NCBI GenBank assembly: GCA_964020085.1
Contig: OZ026599.1
Coordinates: 37,794,937-37,858,936 of the forward strand
Origin: Micromussa lordhowensis
Lineage: Eukaryota > Cnidaria > Anthozoa > Scleractinia > Lobophylliidae
DNA length: 64,000 nucleotides
Reading direction: 5' to 3'
Shown piece by piece: positions 35,001 to 46,223 of the stretch. How positions within the stretch are numbered: position 1 is the stretch's first letter; the number at the start of each line of letters is the position of its first letter. Below the pieces are notes generated by a model. It made no database searches. It was not told where the DNA came from and saw nothing but the letters and a program-made list of their open reading frames with translations. The position numbers were made by a program, and so were the translations under genes.

Positions 35001-38000
35001 TCTTTATTGATCAGCTCCACTTCTTGCTGGAATTAATGGATCTGAGGAGCAGTGGTGTGAGTGCTCGCTTCACACGAATGTGGCCCAGGTTCAATTCCGG
35101 CCCAGTGCCATATGTGGGTTGAGTTTGTTGTTGGTTCTCACCTTGCTCCGAGGGTTTTTCTCCGGGTTCTCCAGTTTTCCTCCCTCCACAAAAACCAGCA
35201 TCTCCAAATTCCAATTCAACCAGGATAGAGGATCTGCATGAAAGCCAGCTAAGGCTGATGTGGCTTCCTCTCTAAATATTGCAAAGGGTATGGTAAATAC
35301 CAGCATCAAGTGCTCCAAGCATGCATATATGATGAGTTATTATTTGTCTTTTTTATCATAGGGGTGTGGTTGGTCATTCACAAGTGCTTACAAACTGAAG
35401 AGACACATGCGGAAACACACTGGAGAAAGGCCGTTTGTGTGCAATTATGAAGGCTGCGGTAAATCCTTCACTAGATCAAGCCATCTGAAGACTCACAAGC
35501 TTGTTCATACAGGAGAAAAACCTTATATTTGTCCAGTTGAGGGTAGGAAAGTTTTAACATAAACGGTCAAAGCAGATATTTTGGATCGCACAATGGTGAG
35601 ACCGCTCACCTCCCACCATTGTGGTGCGTGTTCGATTCTGTCCCAGTGCCATATGTGGGTTGAGTTTGTTGTTGGTTCTCGCCTCTCTCTGAGGGTTTTT
35701 CTCCAGGTTCTCCGGTTTTCCTCCCTTGACAAAAACCAGCATCTACAAATTCCAGTTGACCAGGATGGAGGACCCGCATGAAAACCAGCTATGGCTGATG
35801 TGGCTTCCTCTCTAAATATTGTATTTCATTCATTAACAGCATTGTACAGACACAGTTCCTTTGGATGACTCCTCAAACTTAAATACAAACCAGACAACCC
35901 AAAAATGTTAAGTCTGACGTTGTTCAATCTGAAATTAAGATATATACACTTTTCTAGTCAGTTACCTCATCCAAAAAATCGTTTTCCAACCACTTATAGC
36001 TGACCTGGAGGCAGCGTGGCCAAGTGGTTAGGGCGCCGGACTTGGAATCCAGAGGTCGTGGGTTCAAGTCCCGTTCTGACCACTAAGCTGGAGTTGTTTC
36101 TTGGTAGACCCTAGTTCAACTCCTTAGCCACGTTTGTAAATAGCCAACTGGTCTGCCTCCAATCCTGCCAGTTGGGATTTTTAACCATGTTATGTTCGTT
36201 TGGATCATTTGTTTCATCATTTCATCATTGGCCCTGAAAAGCCAAGTTATTTGTGTTCTGTTTGTAGGTTGCAACAAGGCGTTCACAGCAGGAAGTAGTC
36301 TCAATGTTCACATGTGTAAACACACTGGTCAAAAGCCATTCAAATGTGACGTAGATGGCTGTAACAAGACATACACGACTGCTGCAAACTTGAGAGCTCA
36401 CCAAAAGCGACATGGAAACAAGGCATTAACAGGTATGGAACTGTAATTGTGATATTAAAATGTCATTGACTTGTAGAAGCCCCAAGGTCTTATACATTCC
36501 CATCCCAGAACACTACAGTAACGGTCCTTTAAGCAGGTGGGGCATGGCACAAGAAAGAGGTGAAAGGTTAGAATGTTGGGCACTAATTCAATGCTGATGT
36601 CCATCCCAAAAATGTCCACAGCCTGATCTCTAAAACAACTGTTCAATAACAGCACCTACAGGCCTTGTACAGGCCTTGAGAGATTTTGAGGGAATTTGAA
36701 ACTGAAGAAATACATGAAAATGAAACACATGTACTTCCGCCTCTCAGAAGTACATTCGTTTTAGCTGTTACCTCCAATTTGCAAAAGGATTTTTCCATTG
36801 CCATTGAAGGAGCATTTTGTGCGATGTAAAGAAATAAGACTTGGAAAATGGTTAAATGATGAAGGAAATACGACCTGCAGTGAGGTAAAATATTGCCTTT
36901 TTGACTTGAGCAATGGTTGGGAAAACCTCAGTGTTCTGTAAAAGAAAGGTTTAATGGTGTCATCTTCTCGAGTTTCTGGGTCATGTTGATTTTCTGTTCA
37001 AATAACCTAACCATCATCACAATACAAATAAAGATTCAGTCAGCTAGAAACACTTACACTTCCTTTGTTCTTCTTTATTCTATTTTCAAAAGAGGAGAAC
37101 AAAACTAATCTCAGTTATAGAAGTATTTATTGTATAGACACCAGTGTTTTACTGGAAAACTACGAGTATACATCCAGGACGGCAATGAGGTATTTTCCAT
37201 ATCCTCACTACAGATACTGATGACATCATTTCCGCTTTTTCGTGGTTGCTTGTGTAAACAATCAGTTTTCTATAGAATAAAAAGAAACGTACTCGGTGGC
37301 TTGTGCTCGTTCGTAAATATTGTGTTTACCACTCGAAAATAAAATTCATTTCTTTGCGCCGTCGGGTAGTATCCTCTACATATGTAACATAACAAAAACG
37401 TTTTTCTGTGTGTAGTATTTCCATCAAGAACATTCATTACAAGAATCAGCGACTTTTTTTGGCGAAGGTTAGAGCTATCACAGCGTTCTTCCACAGTTCC
37501 TTTCCAAAATGTGTTGCCAAGCGAAATCAAAGAGGCAAGTTCTCTAGCAATTTTTAAACGCCTGATTTTTTTTTTCTTTTTTTTCCCTCCTGTAATTTTA
37601 GCAAATTTTACTTAACCTTGTAATTTTATTGTAAATGTGTATATGTAAGTCTTATTGAACCCAGGGCCCCTAAGGATACCAGCCTTGCAGCTGATTGGGC
37701 TACCCTGGTAAAATAAAGTTGTCTGTCTGTCTGTCTGTCTGTCTGTCAATATTTTGAATGCGTCGTTGTCGTCTCGATGAAAGCGCTTGTCGTCCATCTC
37801 GAGCTCTTCTGTTAATTCGCTTTCTGTTTCCGCCAGGCACCTTTCGTCGTTACCTGTGCCACCTTCATCATCATCATCACCACCATCATCTCGTAGCCTC
37901 GGAGAATCCCACAGGCGAACTTTCACACCTTCAATGTCTTCTACATCATTAAAGCGGATGTAATTGACGTGAAAATCACGTGGGTATCCAATTACAGGTG

Positions 38001-40481
38001 TCCGATTACAAAAAGTTCAAATCGGACACCTGTAATTGGACACCCACGTGATCGCGCGCCGATTACGTGACAAATAGGCGCGTGGAGAATCAATCACGAT
38101 GGAGAATTTTGTTATAGATACGATTAATTGGGCAACAGACTTAACAAAATGCTGGGGTTAACCCTGCGATGGACTAGCATGACGATTGGAAGTATATTCT
38201 TGGCGTGCCTAAATTTAGAGGACACGGGTGCTAGGGAGGGCAGAAGTACTCCTTGTCGCTTCAAATATGAATGGAACACAGATGTCAAATGAATTACAGA
38301 GCCCCTAGTAAACCACTCTTTACGAAAATGAAAATTTTAGATTTTTTAGTGTTTATTCATTTCAGGTTAGTTCTTTGTATTATGCATCTTTATCATAACG
38401 ATCTATTACCAATTTCCTTGCGACAAATCTTTCAAACCGGCAGTCAAATCCATAATTTTTCAACAAGTTTTCTATCCTTTTTCAAGGACCTAAAATATGC
38501 AACTCCTTGGTCATTTCCGAGTTCCCTTATGCCTCTGTTTCAAAACGAGTCTAAGTGCGAAATCATTCAAATGAAAATGAGTTTGATTTGGATGAAAGTG
38601 AACTTGTAGGCGGAACTCATTTCCTTATGAATGGTTTCGCACTTAGGCTCATTTTGACACGGAGGCAAAAGGGAACTCGGTAATGGCCTATTCACATTTC
38701 TTATTGTCTTACAGTGGATTTCAATGACTCATCGCATGGTGATATAACAGCAGAGCTCAGTGCCGTTAGCTGTGGAAGCAACACGAGTGAGACAGAACCT
38801 GAGGTCATGTACACCACCATAGGTGCTTTCCATTCCAGTAATTTTCACCTGGACGATGCTGCTCGCCTTTCATCGGTTGGTACCCTGTGTACTCTGGTTA
38901 CCTCCGCAGGACACCCACTCATCTCACCACCTGGTGAAATAGTGCTGGAAACAGATAAGAAACAGTCAGATCATGGTGAAATTAAAACCACAGTATCAGG
39001 AATTCAAGTACCGATTTCTATTCAACAGGAGCATTTTGTTACGGAGGGTTTAGAAAATAATTCAAAGCTAGATGTCTCTGAATTTGTCGTGAGAAGCACT
39101 AGTGATGATCAAGACCCAATTTCTCAACACTCCACCCAGGCAAGGACGGAAGTAGTTGGAGGGACTGTTTTGGAAGGAAGCAAGCTGACTGGAGGGTTTG
39201 ATCTTTGTATTACCAGCATGATGAGTCATATAACAAGCGAGACTGGCCAGGAAGGGCTTGGATCAGCCACGAAAGCTGTTGTGTCGTCAGACTCTGGTAA
39301 AAGATCAAGAACTCTTGATTTCAGAGATGTTCATACTGACGATCAGTTTGCGCCTCCTGCTGTTATTTTTCAGGTTTGTTATTTACCGCTATATACTGGA
39401 TATATCGTACATTTTAAACCCCTTGCCCGTTATAGACTCCTTAGATTGATACCGTTAAATATCATCCGTTTGTTTCTAATGCCAGATCATCAATGTCATC
39501 AGATTTATGAAAAAATAAAATTATTCACAGTCACCATGAATGTTATTTAAATTTTAACTCCTGAAGCAAATAAATGTGTTAAAATATTATTGGTGTTCCA
39601 ATGTTCCTGGTCGAAAAATCTGAAAAAGAAACGCAAACTTACATTGTATTGTCAGCTACAGCTACGTTTTTTATATGTTTGGCCATAGTTAACAGAGGGG
39701 AATGGTTATGAAACCCCACAAATCTCTTTGTTCGCTTTTTTGGCCCAGACCGTGTTGTGCACAAAAGTATTTGCTCCGTTCTGAAGAGATAACCAATAGA
39801 AACGTTTTGATTACGTAATTTATGCATAGTGTATGAGCGCAAAACAAAAAGATTATGCACGGCCGTGGACCTTCCCACATAAATCTTGGCATCTTTGTTT
39901 ACTCCTTTGATGTTTTCCGAACTCCATAACCATTCCAGTTTATAAACTGTGGCTTGTCTTTACAAAACGAAAATGACTAAAAAGTATTATATCTGCGCTA
40001 CTTTATTTCATAAAGAGTTCAACGTCGTGGCTCCGGTTTTTCTGAATGTACGTCTCGGCTCGCTAATGCACCATCTTGTTTTTAGGATGAAATCAAATCT
40101 TCGGACACTGAAAACGAGGCTGAAGTCTTGGTGGCTCATATCCAACAATCACCCGAAGGAATTCCTATAGTGCAACTTCCGAAGGAATCAATGCAGATCA
40201 GTTTACCCCGGGGATTGATCACAGAGTCAGCAGTCGCTATGGTTCATGTGTCAGATGTGGAACACATGGAAGTAGACACAAATGACAGCCACGCTAATAC
40301 AGTTCCAACAGAGATTCCTCTGGTGCCCATTCCCTCCCTTTCAGATGTGCCAGAAGGAAGAGGAAGTCTTGGGAAAGGCGATCTATCTCCATATATGGAC
40401 ACTCACAGTTCGTCGGAACAAGATGAAGGCAATGGCGACACTTATCCAGAAAGTACAATTAATTTACAGGACCTGCGCTGA
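26052..40481 (+). CDS. ZXD-family zinc-finger protein (ZXDC-like), 10 C2H2 fingers, 11 exons
   Basis: Exons: 26052-26130, 27586-27972, 28456-28650, 29567-30060, 30466-30591, 33268-33357, 33744-34118, 35362-35542, 36268-36432, 38715-39373, 40086-40481. Phases join throughout, giving 3147 bp and 1048 residues. A longer N-terminus from an in-frame ATG at 25875 is possible. Residues 1-385 are acidic and Ser/Thr-rich with no known domain. Ten C2H2 fingers follow (about 397-695). Most have CxxxxC spacing, with core words such as [15 protein letters not shown] and [15 protein letters not shown]. The C-terminal third again lacks a known fold, but the last residues STINLQDL match the end I recall for vertebrate ZXDC. 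In vertebrates ZXDA/C activate MHC class II genes with CIITA. Cnidarians lack classical MHC II, so the ancestral role must differ. A poly(A) signal lies at 40546-40551. Confidence 0.88.
26870..27140. repeat. Cryptic 'tcgat/gtcaac' repeat, copy 2
   Basis: This is a dense run of ttgattgacg, catcaaca, agtcaac and atcgatcgacg words, ending in tagtacacatgatcctaagt, the same end as copy 1 at 17330-17490. It lies in intron 1 of the ZXD gene. Confidence 0.5.
28690..28770. repeat. Two adjacent small hairpins
   Basis: gccgacgaaatttgtcggc is followed by gatcgcc...ggcgatc within 80 bp, 50 bp downstream of the ZXD exon 3 donor. The pair may be part of a SINE or MITE, or form RNA structure near the splice site. 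Confidence 0.4.
28967..29349. mobile_element. 383-bp MITE with 124-bp identical TIRs and CATGT duplication
   Basis: The left arm 28967-29090 (starting TGAAGGGACTACCGC) and right arm 29226-29349 are exact reverse complements as read. Direct CATGT repeats at 28962-28966 and 29350-29354 flank the element. The spacer of 135 bp carries no frame. Identical arms indicate a young insertion or gene conversion. It lies in ZXD intron 3. Confidence 0.85.
31211..31231. repeat. (ATGA)n microsatellite
   Basis: The atgaatgaatgaatgaatta tract is the 3' tail of the minus-strand LINE. Confidence 0.7.
31540..32772. mobile_element. 1.2-kb TIR element (non-autonomous DNA transposon)
   Basis: The left end agtctcctccgtagccgtt is inverted at the right end as aacggctgcgggggagact. 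Pairing continues for about 90 bp through gggtca.cgcaacgcttctc and ccgaaccccatttgtttcc. A gtttctct repeat flanks both sides and fits a 7-8 bp target duplication. The interior contains no recognisable transposase. A collapsed relative lies at 53611-53697. Confidence 0.75.
32811..33103. mobile_element. Perfect 104-bp-arm hairpin with a tRNA-like core
   Basis: Arms 32811-32914 and 33000-33103 are exact reverse complements by eye. The 85-bp loop contains a tRNA-like segment (ggtagatctaatccggag, then B-box gggttcgattccc). It is inserted in a LINE remnant in ZXD intron 5. See the linked finding. Confidence 0.8.
34627..34866 (-). mobile_element. tRNA-derived SINE, family 1, copy a
   Basis: Reverse-oriented copy with the tail landmarks tttagagaggaagg, accagctaaacc and gtttttgtggaggg. 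Its head at the right contains a B-box-like ctgggtttgattctgg. It shares its full layout with copies b and c and lies in ZXD intron 7. Confidence 0.7.
35038..35280 (+). mobile_element. tRNA-derived SINE, family 1, copy b
   Basis: The head gagcagtggtgtgagtgctc leads to B-box-like aggttcaattccgg. The body is gccatatgtgggttgagttt, with tail gatgtggcttcctctctaaa. It ends about 80 bp before ZXD exon 8. Confidence 0.75.
35570..35821 (+). mobile_element. tRNA-derived SINE, family 1, copy c
   Basis: Same family as copies a and b (gccatatgtgggttgagttt; tggcttcctctctaaatatt). It starts about 28 bp after the ZXD exon 8 donor, so SINEs sit close to both sides of this exon. Confidence 0.75.
36010..36245 (+). 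mobile_element. tRNA-Ser/Leu-like SINE, family 2
   Basis: The A-box-like gcagcgtggccaagtggtta and B-box gggttcaagtcccg give a tRNA-like head. The acceptor stem does not pair, so it is not a functional tRNA. The body caactccttagccacg is followed by a tail (catttgtttcat ... ggccctgaaaagcc) that ends about 22 bp before the exon 9 acceptor of the ZXD gene. Confidence 0.75.
37440..37747 (+). mobile_element. 5'-truncated LINE 3' end with (GTCT)n tail
   Basis: The plus strand encodes a reverse-transcriptase C-terminal motif, [19 protein letters not shown], at about 37511-37567. A 3' UTR follows (aggataccagccttgcagct, then ggtaaaataaag) and a tail of seven tgtc/gtct repeats at 37722-37747. The structure fits a jockey/CR1-type LINE truncated at its 5' end. 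It lies in ZXD intron 9. Confidence 0.7.
37975..38052. repeat. Near-perfect hairpin
   Basis: atcacgtgggtatccaatta is mirrored by taattggacacccacgtgat. The arms are about 33 bp with one mismatch and a 10-bp loop. It is probably the end of a small MITE. Confidence 0.65.
38507..38692. mobile_element. MITE family 'GGCCATTTCCGAGTTCCC', copy 1
   Basis: ggtcatttccgagttccctt at the left and gggaactcggtaatggcc at the right are inverted, with pairing through gcctc / gaggc and aagtgcgaa / ttcgcactt. The element ends 22 bp before the acceptor of ZXD exon 10. Copy 2 is at 59125-59268. Confidence 0.75.
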
Positions 40482-40559
40482 TAAGAAATACAGTCAAGAA
40501 TATTTGTATATATATCACTTTTCTAATGCTTGAAGTTTGATATGAAATAAAAAGTTGAT

Positions 40560-42320
40560 GTTTATTAGCAAAGGAAAACTATTTGCATTCCTTTCTTGGC
40601 TTATTTCTTATTTCCTCGAGTCATAGTTAGTACTCTAATCACTATGCTCGAGTGTCTCCGTGTAGACCAGTTGGGATTCAATTTCCTCGGACGTTAGTCG
40701 GTATGGCGTGAACCGGTGTAACGCAACTTATTACCGTAACGTAACTTGGTGTGACATGACTTGGTACAACGTAAAAGAAAAGAACAGGCCCCAGGTGTTC
40801 AAAGGATAGATAACACCACTATCCACCAGACCAATCACTGTCCAGGGGATAGTCGGCATTGCCACAGGTCAGGAGAAGGCCAAGGGAAAAAATCAAGGGC
40901 GGGGAACAGTCTGGGAGTTTTGTTTCGAGTCAGGGAAAATTGATGTTTTGAAGAAAAGTCAGGGAAAATTGAATAAATTAACACGGCTGATTTAATACCA
41001 TTAAAGACTGGAAGAAACGTTTGGGGTCACTGTGATCTTAACGATATTTTTCCTTAATGAAGAAGGGAAATTTGTTGAAAACTTATTAGTCTTAATGAAC
41101 AAGCCGAAAGGACGGCTGTAACTCGAGGCCAGAAGCCGCTATTAGATTAGATGACATTTTGTATTTATTTGGTTGGGGAAATATTATTTTTATCAGGGAA
41201 AAGTCAGGGAATTTTGGAAAGTGATATATGTGGCAACCATTATAATGTAGTTTGTTTTTCTGGATAGCGATTTATGCGTTGGATAACGTTATTCCCTCTT
41301 TGAACGACTGGAACCAGAATGTTACGCTTCATTCTGCATAAATTTTCAAAAAAATGATCAGTAAAATCTGTGATGAATTCAAAAATTGAATTTTCGTCCA
41401 AAATTAATACTTGAAGACATAGATGATCATCTCAGTTATAAACACAACGTAAGCAGCTGTGAAATTAAAGCCTGAAAAAATTTAAGGCCTAAACGGGATT
41501 TGCATTCTCCACCTTCTACGGGTATATTACGAACTAACAATGTGACCAGCTCCCAGTTGGCTTGATAACTCAATTGCGGAGTGGTAGAACACTGCACCGG
41601 TATCGCAGAGTTAATGGGTTCGAATCCCGTTCAGGCTTGAATTGTTCTCAGGCTTCACTGAATTTCACAGCTGCTTAAGTTGGACTCGAAAGCAAGCTGT
41701 CTGCCGGAATCAGCGTAATTCGGTAAGTACATCGAGGTTTGCTGTTTACTTTTTCTCTGTTGCTTTGGGTTTTGTACACGTATTTAAAACTCGTATACTT
41801 CTTAGTTATAAAATACACTGACCTACAATACATTTGTCCCCTATCGTTTTCTGTGTTTTTCCTCTCTGATCCAGATAGTATGAAAAAAGATTTGATATGA
41901 TAAGATTTCATTTCATTTGATTTGTCGTTTACTACTGAGAATTCCAATTGCCCGTTTCGAGTCTAAAAGTGTTCAAAATCTGTCATATTTATAGAAAAAC
42001 GTTAGCTTTGGGCGAGGAGTCGGGAGATTGTCCCTTGATGTGGTGCCAAAAAACGCTTGTACGAAATTTGTCCAAAAAAACCCAACGACATGTCTGGAAA
42101 CTGTTTAAACCAGTGGAAGAAAAATAGCTTAGTTTATTGATACATCTACTTTTCTTCTCGAGATCAAACACAGATATGCTGGAAAACAGTACATCTCTCA
42201 AGATTGCAGTGGATAGCTCTTGAATCCTGGTGCAAGTTGACAATAGAAACATCTTATTTATTTCAGATAATTAAAAGTACATAGTTCTTTTCTTATTTAA
42301 TTTATTTTAGTAAAAGTCTC
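40560..42320. other. Intergenic region 3' of the ZXD gene
   Basis: Apart from the SINE at 41520-41720 and a gtaacgtaac-type cryptic repeat (40700-40770), I see no gene. No frame here shows a domain. Confidence 0.5.
41520..41720 (+). mobile_element. tRNA-derived SINE, family 3
   Basis: Landmarks are A-box-like aactcaattgcggagtgg, the core ctgcaccggtatcgcagag, B-box gggttcgaatcccg, then ttcaggcttgaatt and cagctgcttaagttg. The flanking tattacgaactaac upstream also recurs in coral SINEs I know. The tRNA fold is degraded in the acceptor stem. Confidence 0.7.
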
Positions 42321-42340
42321 AGTCCAAGAAGGGCTAAAAT

Positions 42341-42949
42341 CTACTGCCGTGAATGTCTCCTTCTACACTCGTGCAAGTGCTCCCTCCACATCTGCCTATC
42401 CCTTGCCATAAGCTTGATGCCTCCCCAGGTCTTCCCCATCTCCTTGATTTTTTTCTCCACTGTCCGTCGCCACGTGATCTTTGGGCGGTCCCTGTTGCGT
42501 TTCCCTCCTGGCGTCCAATGTAAAGCCGTTTTCAAAATGGAAGCTTCATGACGAGTGACTTGGCCAATCCACCTCCAGCGTCTTCTCGTCAGAATGGTAG
42601 CCATTGGTTCAGTCCCACACCGTTCAAAGAGATCTTTATTTGAGGTGACATTAGGCCAAAAAAAGGGTAGTATACGCCGAAGGCTCTTGGTGTGAAATGT
42701 GGAGAGTTTTGATAAATCCTTCTCCGTTAAGCGCCAACCTTCTGAACCATACAGGAGAGTTGTGAGGACGCAGCTGTGATAGAGTTTCAGCTTGGTACGA
42801 GTACTGTAAGTGGAGGAGCGCCATACCTTATTCATCATGTTGAGCGAGTTCCTGACCTTGTTGAGACGGCTCCGGATGTCCAGGCCAGTTCCTCCATCTC
42901 TACTGATGCTGCTGATTAGTGGCGTCACAAAACTGATAAAAAATTTCAA
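42341..42949 (-). pseudogene. Non-LTR retrotransposon reverse-transcriptase C-terminal fragment
   Basis: A 202-residue frame on the minus strand includes LDIRSRLNKVRNSLNMM, YGSEGWRLTEKDLSKL, SLRRILPFFWPNV, RRRWRWIGQVTRHE and GKRNRDRPKITWRRTVEK. This is the thumb/C-terminal part of a LINE ORF2. The catalytic FADD-type region and endonuclease are absent, and homology fades upstream of about 42915, so the copy is 5'-truncated. The C-terminal frame itself is open, which suggests a fairly recent insertion. An RTE/CR1-like clade is likely but not proven. Confidence 0.85.
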
Positions 42950-43600
42950 ATTTTTGTTCTGTTATCCTGTGTTATAATTTTGGACGATTTTCCTAGCTAT
43001 CACTAAATTTAGCAGATCTCAAATGTCAACTATCGTGCAGTTAACAAATGTGTCATATAAAGAACAATTGCATTTATTTCCTACTATTCATTTCTATTTT
43101 CCCAATTTCGTTTCCTCTAAAATTTTCTTCTGATAAGGCGGGACTTATCCTAAAAACACACTTTTTTCATACTTTTATCGTGGCTAACATTTAATTCCAA
43201 ACCATGGTAAAGTATACATTTTTAGAAAGCTTAAAAACCAAAGATAATGAAAAATATTTTTGTACCCTAGAACTGTATTTTAACCTGAAAACGGCTGATT
43301 AAATCTGCCACCTGCTGGGGAATGCCAGGACTTACTTGAGAAACGATAATTCCTACAAGAACTGATCAAAAGGGATAAAAAATTTTCCATTCTATACAAG
43401 ACCACAAATAGCTTGCTTTTATAAGGATCGAGATTTTTGAAAAGTTAGAAACACATTAAATGGTGACCAGTTAAATCTGATACAGAAAATCCAGCATACG
43501 TTTCAGTGCATAACTGCGACGAAATGCATTGGATGGAAAAGCGCTATGGTTAAAACACAAAACTTACTCAGAACAACAAATCCTAAAAATTTCACTGAGC

Positions 43601-44259
43601 TTAAGGTGGCTCAAAACAGTTTCCAACACTTAGATTTGAATGGGTCATTATAACCATTCTTTATCACTTGATGCTACAATCATGGCATCAAAAAACTGAG
43701 CAATCATTGGTAAACACATTGGTATCATTTTTGTGACACAATACGTTACCATAGCAACAGGATGACCTCCTAAAAACACCCCTAACTGCGGCTTTAGTGG
43801 CTTATATTTCAAAAACGGCACGGTCAAATTTTTTTTATATTGTCAACTTTTGATGAGCATGATAAGAGGCAACTTTTGGCAAAGTTTAAAAAAGTTCTGT
43901 TCATGGGGTTCAGAGCCACCTTAATTTTTCGAAAATTTAAGGTGGCTCTGAACCCCATGTACAGAATTTTTTTAAACTTTGCCAAAAGTTGCATCTTATC
44001 ATGCTTATCAAAAGTTGATAATATAAAAAAATTTCACCGTGCCGTTTTTGAACTATAAGCCCCTAAAGCTGCAATTAAGGGTGTTTTTAGGAGGTTATAC
44101 TGTTGCTATGGTAACGTATTGTGTCACGAAAATTATACCAACGTCTTCACCAATGATCGGGCAGTTTTTGGATACCATGATTGTAGCATCAAGTGTTAAA
44201 GAATGGTTGTAACGACCCATGCAGATATAAGTGCTGGAAACTGTTTTGAGCCACCTTAA
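43601..44259. mobile_element. Head-to-head pair of TTAA-bounded MITEs
   Basis: Two copies of about 323 bp (43601-43924 and 43937-44259) are inverted to each other with a 12-bp spacer. Each copy is bounded by TTAAGGTGGCTC and GAGCCACCTTAA, ends of the piggyBac type (TTAA target). The interiors match closely across the axis (ggcaacttttggcaaagttt and aaactttgccaaaagttgc). No coding capacity. A divergent third copy lies at 53400-53975. Confidence 0.8.
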
Positions 44260-46040
44260 TTGGACAAATCCTTCTCAAAATATATTTTCTCAAAGGCAAA
44301 AATAAAGAAAACGAGCTTTGAACTTACAGCAGCAGAAATTCTCAAAATAAAACTTCAATACCTTAAGATTCAAATTCCGATAAAAACAAAACTTCGATTT
44401 TTTTCACAGAATTTTAGGTTAAGTCCCGTGCTAATGGTCGTTTACACATCACGTGAGATGTCAAACTGACTGGACAAGAAGTTACAAGAGAAATACATTG
44501 AAGAGAAATTGTACCAAACAAACCTTTGAAGCTGATCTCGGTATGATTTACGTCTCTGTAAGTTAATCTATTTTCAACTAAATGAGAAAGGAATGTACTG
44601 TAATTAAAAAAGAAAACTCCTATGAAATCCTCGTGCTTCTTTGACCTCACAGATTGATAAAGTTACGTACTTTTCTTTCAGCGCTCGTTCTGCGGTGGTA
44701 CGACATCAACACAGTGTACTCCAGTTCATGTATTTTTATACTTTGTAATGTATCTATATTGAAAGTAGGCTATGAATTACCCAGTTTTGCTTTTAAACCG
44801 TGAGGTCTTAACTATGCAGAGAAAAACAAAAAGAAAACTAAGATATACGTATCTGAATTAAGATGTTTCAGTTGGCAGCAAAGTCCACACAACAATCCAA
44901 AATGTTTTCCTCTTTTTCACCATATTTGTGTTCATCCTGACAAGACAAACACGGGAAGTTTTCTTTCTTTCATTTAGCAATTTTCCAGTCGTGATCATTT
45001 CAAAAGTTTTCAAGAACCTGATATATAAATGTGTAGAGACTTTCTAAAATAAATATAATGTTTTCGGGGCTTTCGCTTTGGCTTTTCATTTATTGGTAAA
45101 GAATAAATGGTCAGTCACATGAATTATCAAAATCAATTAAGACATTTTTTCGTGCATTTGAATTGATTGACAGTCCAATCGGAGTCTGATCGTCATCGGA
45201 GTCATTGCTCGGGTTTTTGTCACATTCTCAGTTTAATTTTAAAATATCAGATCTCAGATTTTTAACAAATGCGTCATTTATCAGGTGATAGTCAAACGTT
45301 TGGCAAATTCTCATTTATCAGCTATCTAGTAAACTCTCTTCTTATGGCAATTTAAGGTTGAGGGTAAACTCACTACACCTCTAAAGCCCATGCTGTTTCT
45401 TCAGTATTTAAGCAGACATCGTCGTTTATGGATATAATTGGCAAGTGCAGCAATAGTGATTGTAGTAGTTACTGATTAATAAATGATAGATGTCTTAGAT
45501 CAAACTAGTCTTAACTACCTAAAAACCAGTTTGAAATGGACCTTGGGACGCACCCTGTAGCTCAAAAGTGCCGTAATTCCAGAAAAATCCACAAGTCTTT
45601 CGGTCATACGGTCATTCCCGAGGCAAAAACCTGGAACAAAAATGCACCGCTTTATTTTTTCTCTCAGTCAATATCTCGACTGTCTCCTAAGTATTTTTAG
45701 TGGAATAAACCCCAGGTTAGAGAGTTTACTTGAAGGGTTATTGACCATCCATCGTGATGGTGGAATGACCGAATCTTACATCTTCGCTGAGCTTCCAACC
45801 TGAGCTACAGAGGAATCGCGAAGGAAACAGCCAGATTGAAATAAAAGCCTTTCAGTTTGCTTTTATTATTAAAGTATGAGTAATGTGTAAGAAATATTAC
45901 AGCGACCTTGATCTGATGGAACGACCAGAATCAGGTAATTACTCATGAGAAAATATGACTGTTAATATGACCGTTACTGCGGCGACTTTTGAGTACTTCT
46001 AAATTATGACAACGCTGTGCTATGCTGAACCGTTACGCTA
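44260..46040. other. Gene-free stretch
   Basis: AT-rich DNA with no exon, clear repeat or RNA gene. A weak reverse-strand tRNA-like tract near 45740-45830 was not accepted. Confidence 0.5.
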
Positions 46041-46047
46041 AAAGAAG

Positions 46048-46223
46048 CAGTGGCGGATTTAGGGGAGGGGTCCGAGGGGCCCGGCACCCCCTTATTTTGG
46101 GTAAAAAAAAAGAAGAAATGACTGAAGGGAAAATGACCAGGATGGTAAGTCAATCAAGACCGCCCCCTCCCCCACCCCCGCTCCCCCCCCCCCCTCTTAG
46201 CTCAAGGTCTGGATCCGCCACTG
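46048..46223. mobile_element. Small hAT-like MITE with CAGTGGCGGATTT ends
   Basis: cagtggcggattta at the left and ggatccgccactg at the right are inverted. AGAAG occurs directly outside both ends (46043-46047 and 46224-46228). The interior is C-rich on one side (46160-46195) with no frame of interest. Confidence 0.7.

Noticed and set aside
36010..36083. Functional tRNA-Ser/Leu gene
   Set aside because: The A and B boxes are good, but the acceptor stem does not pair, the anticodon stem has a mismatch and a SINE body follows directly.
37758..37952. Plus-strand frame with a histidine run
   Set aside because: The (cat/cac)n tract is low complexity; no gene structure or domain surrounds it.
41560..41637. 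Functional tRNA gene
   Set aside because: The A and B boxes and part of the anticodon arm are visible, but acceptor pairing fails and the flanks match a SINE layout.
45740..45830. Reverse-strand tRNA-like tract (tagctcaggttggaag)
   Set aside because: The A-box-like word is present, but no convincing B box or cloverleaf could be drawn.
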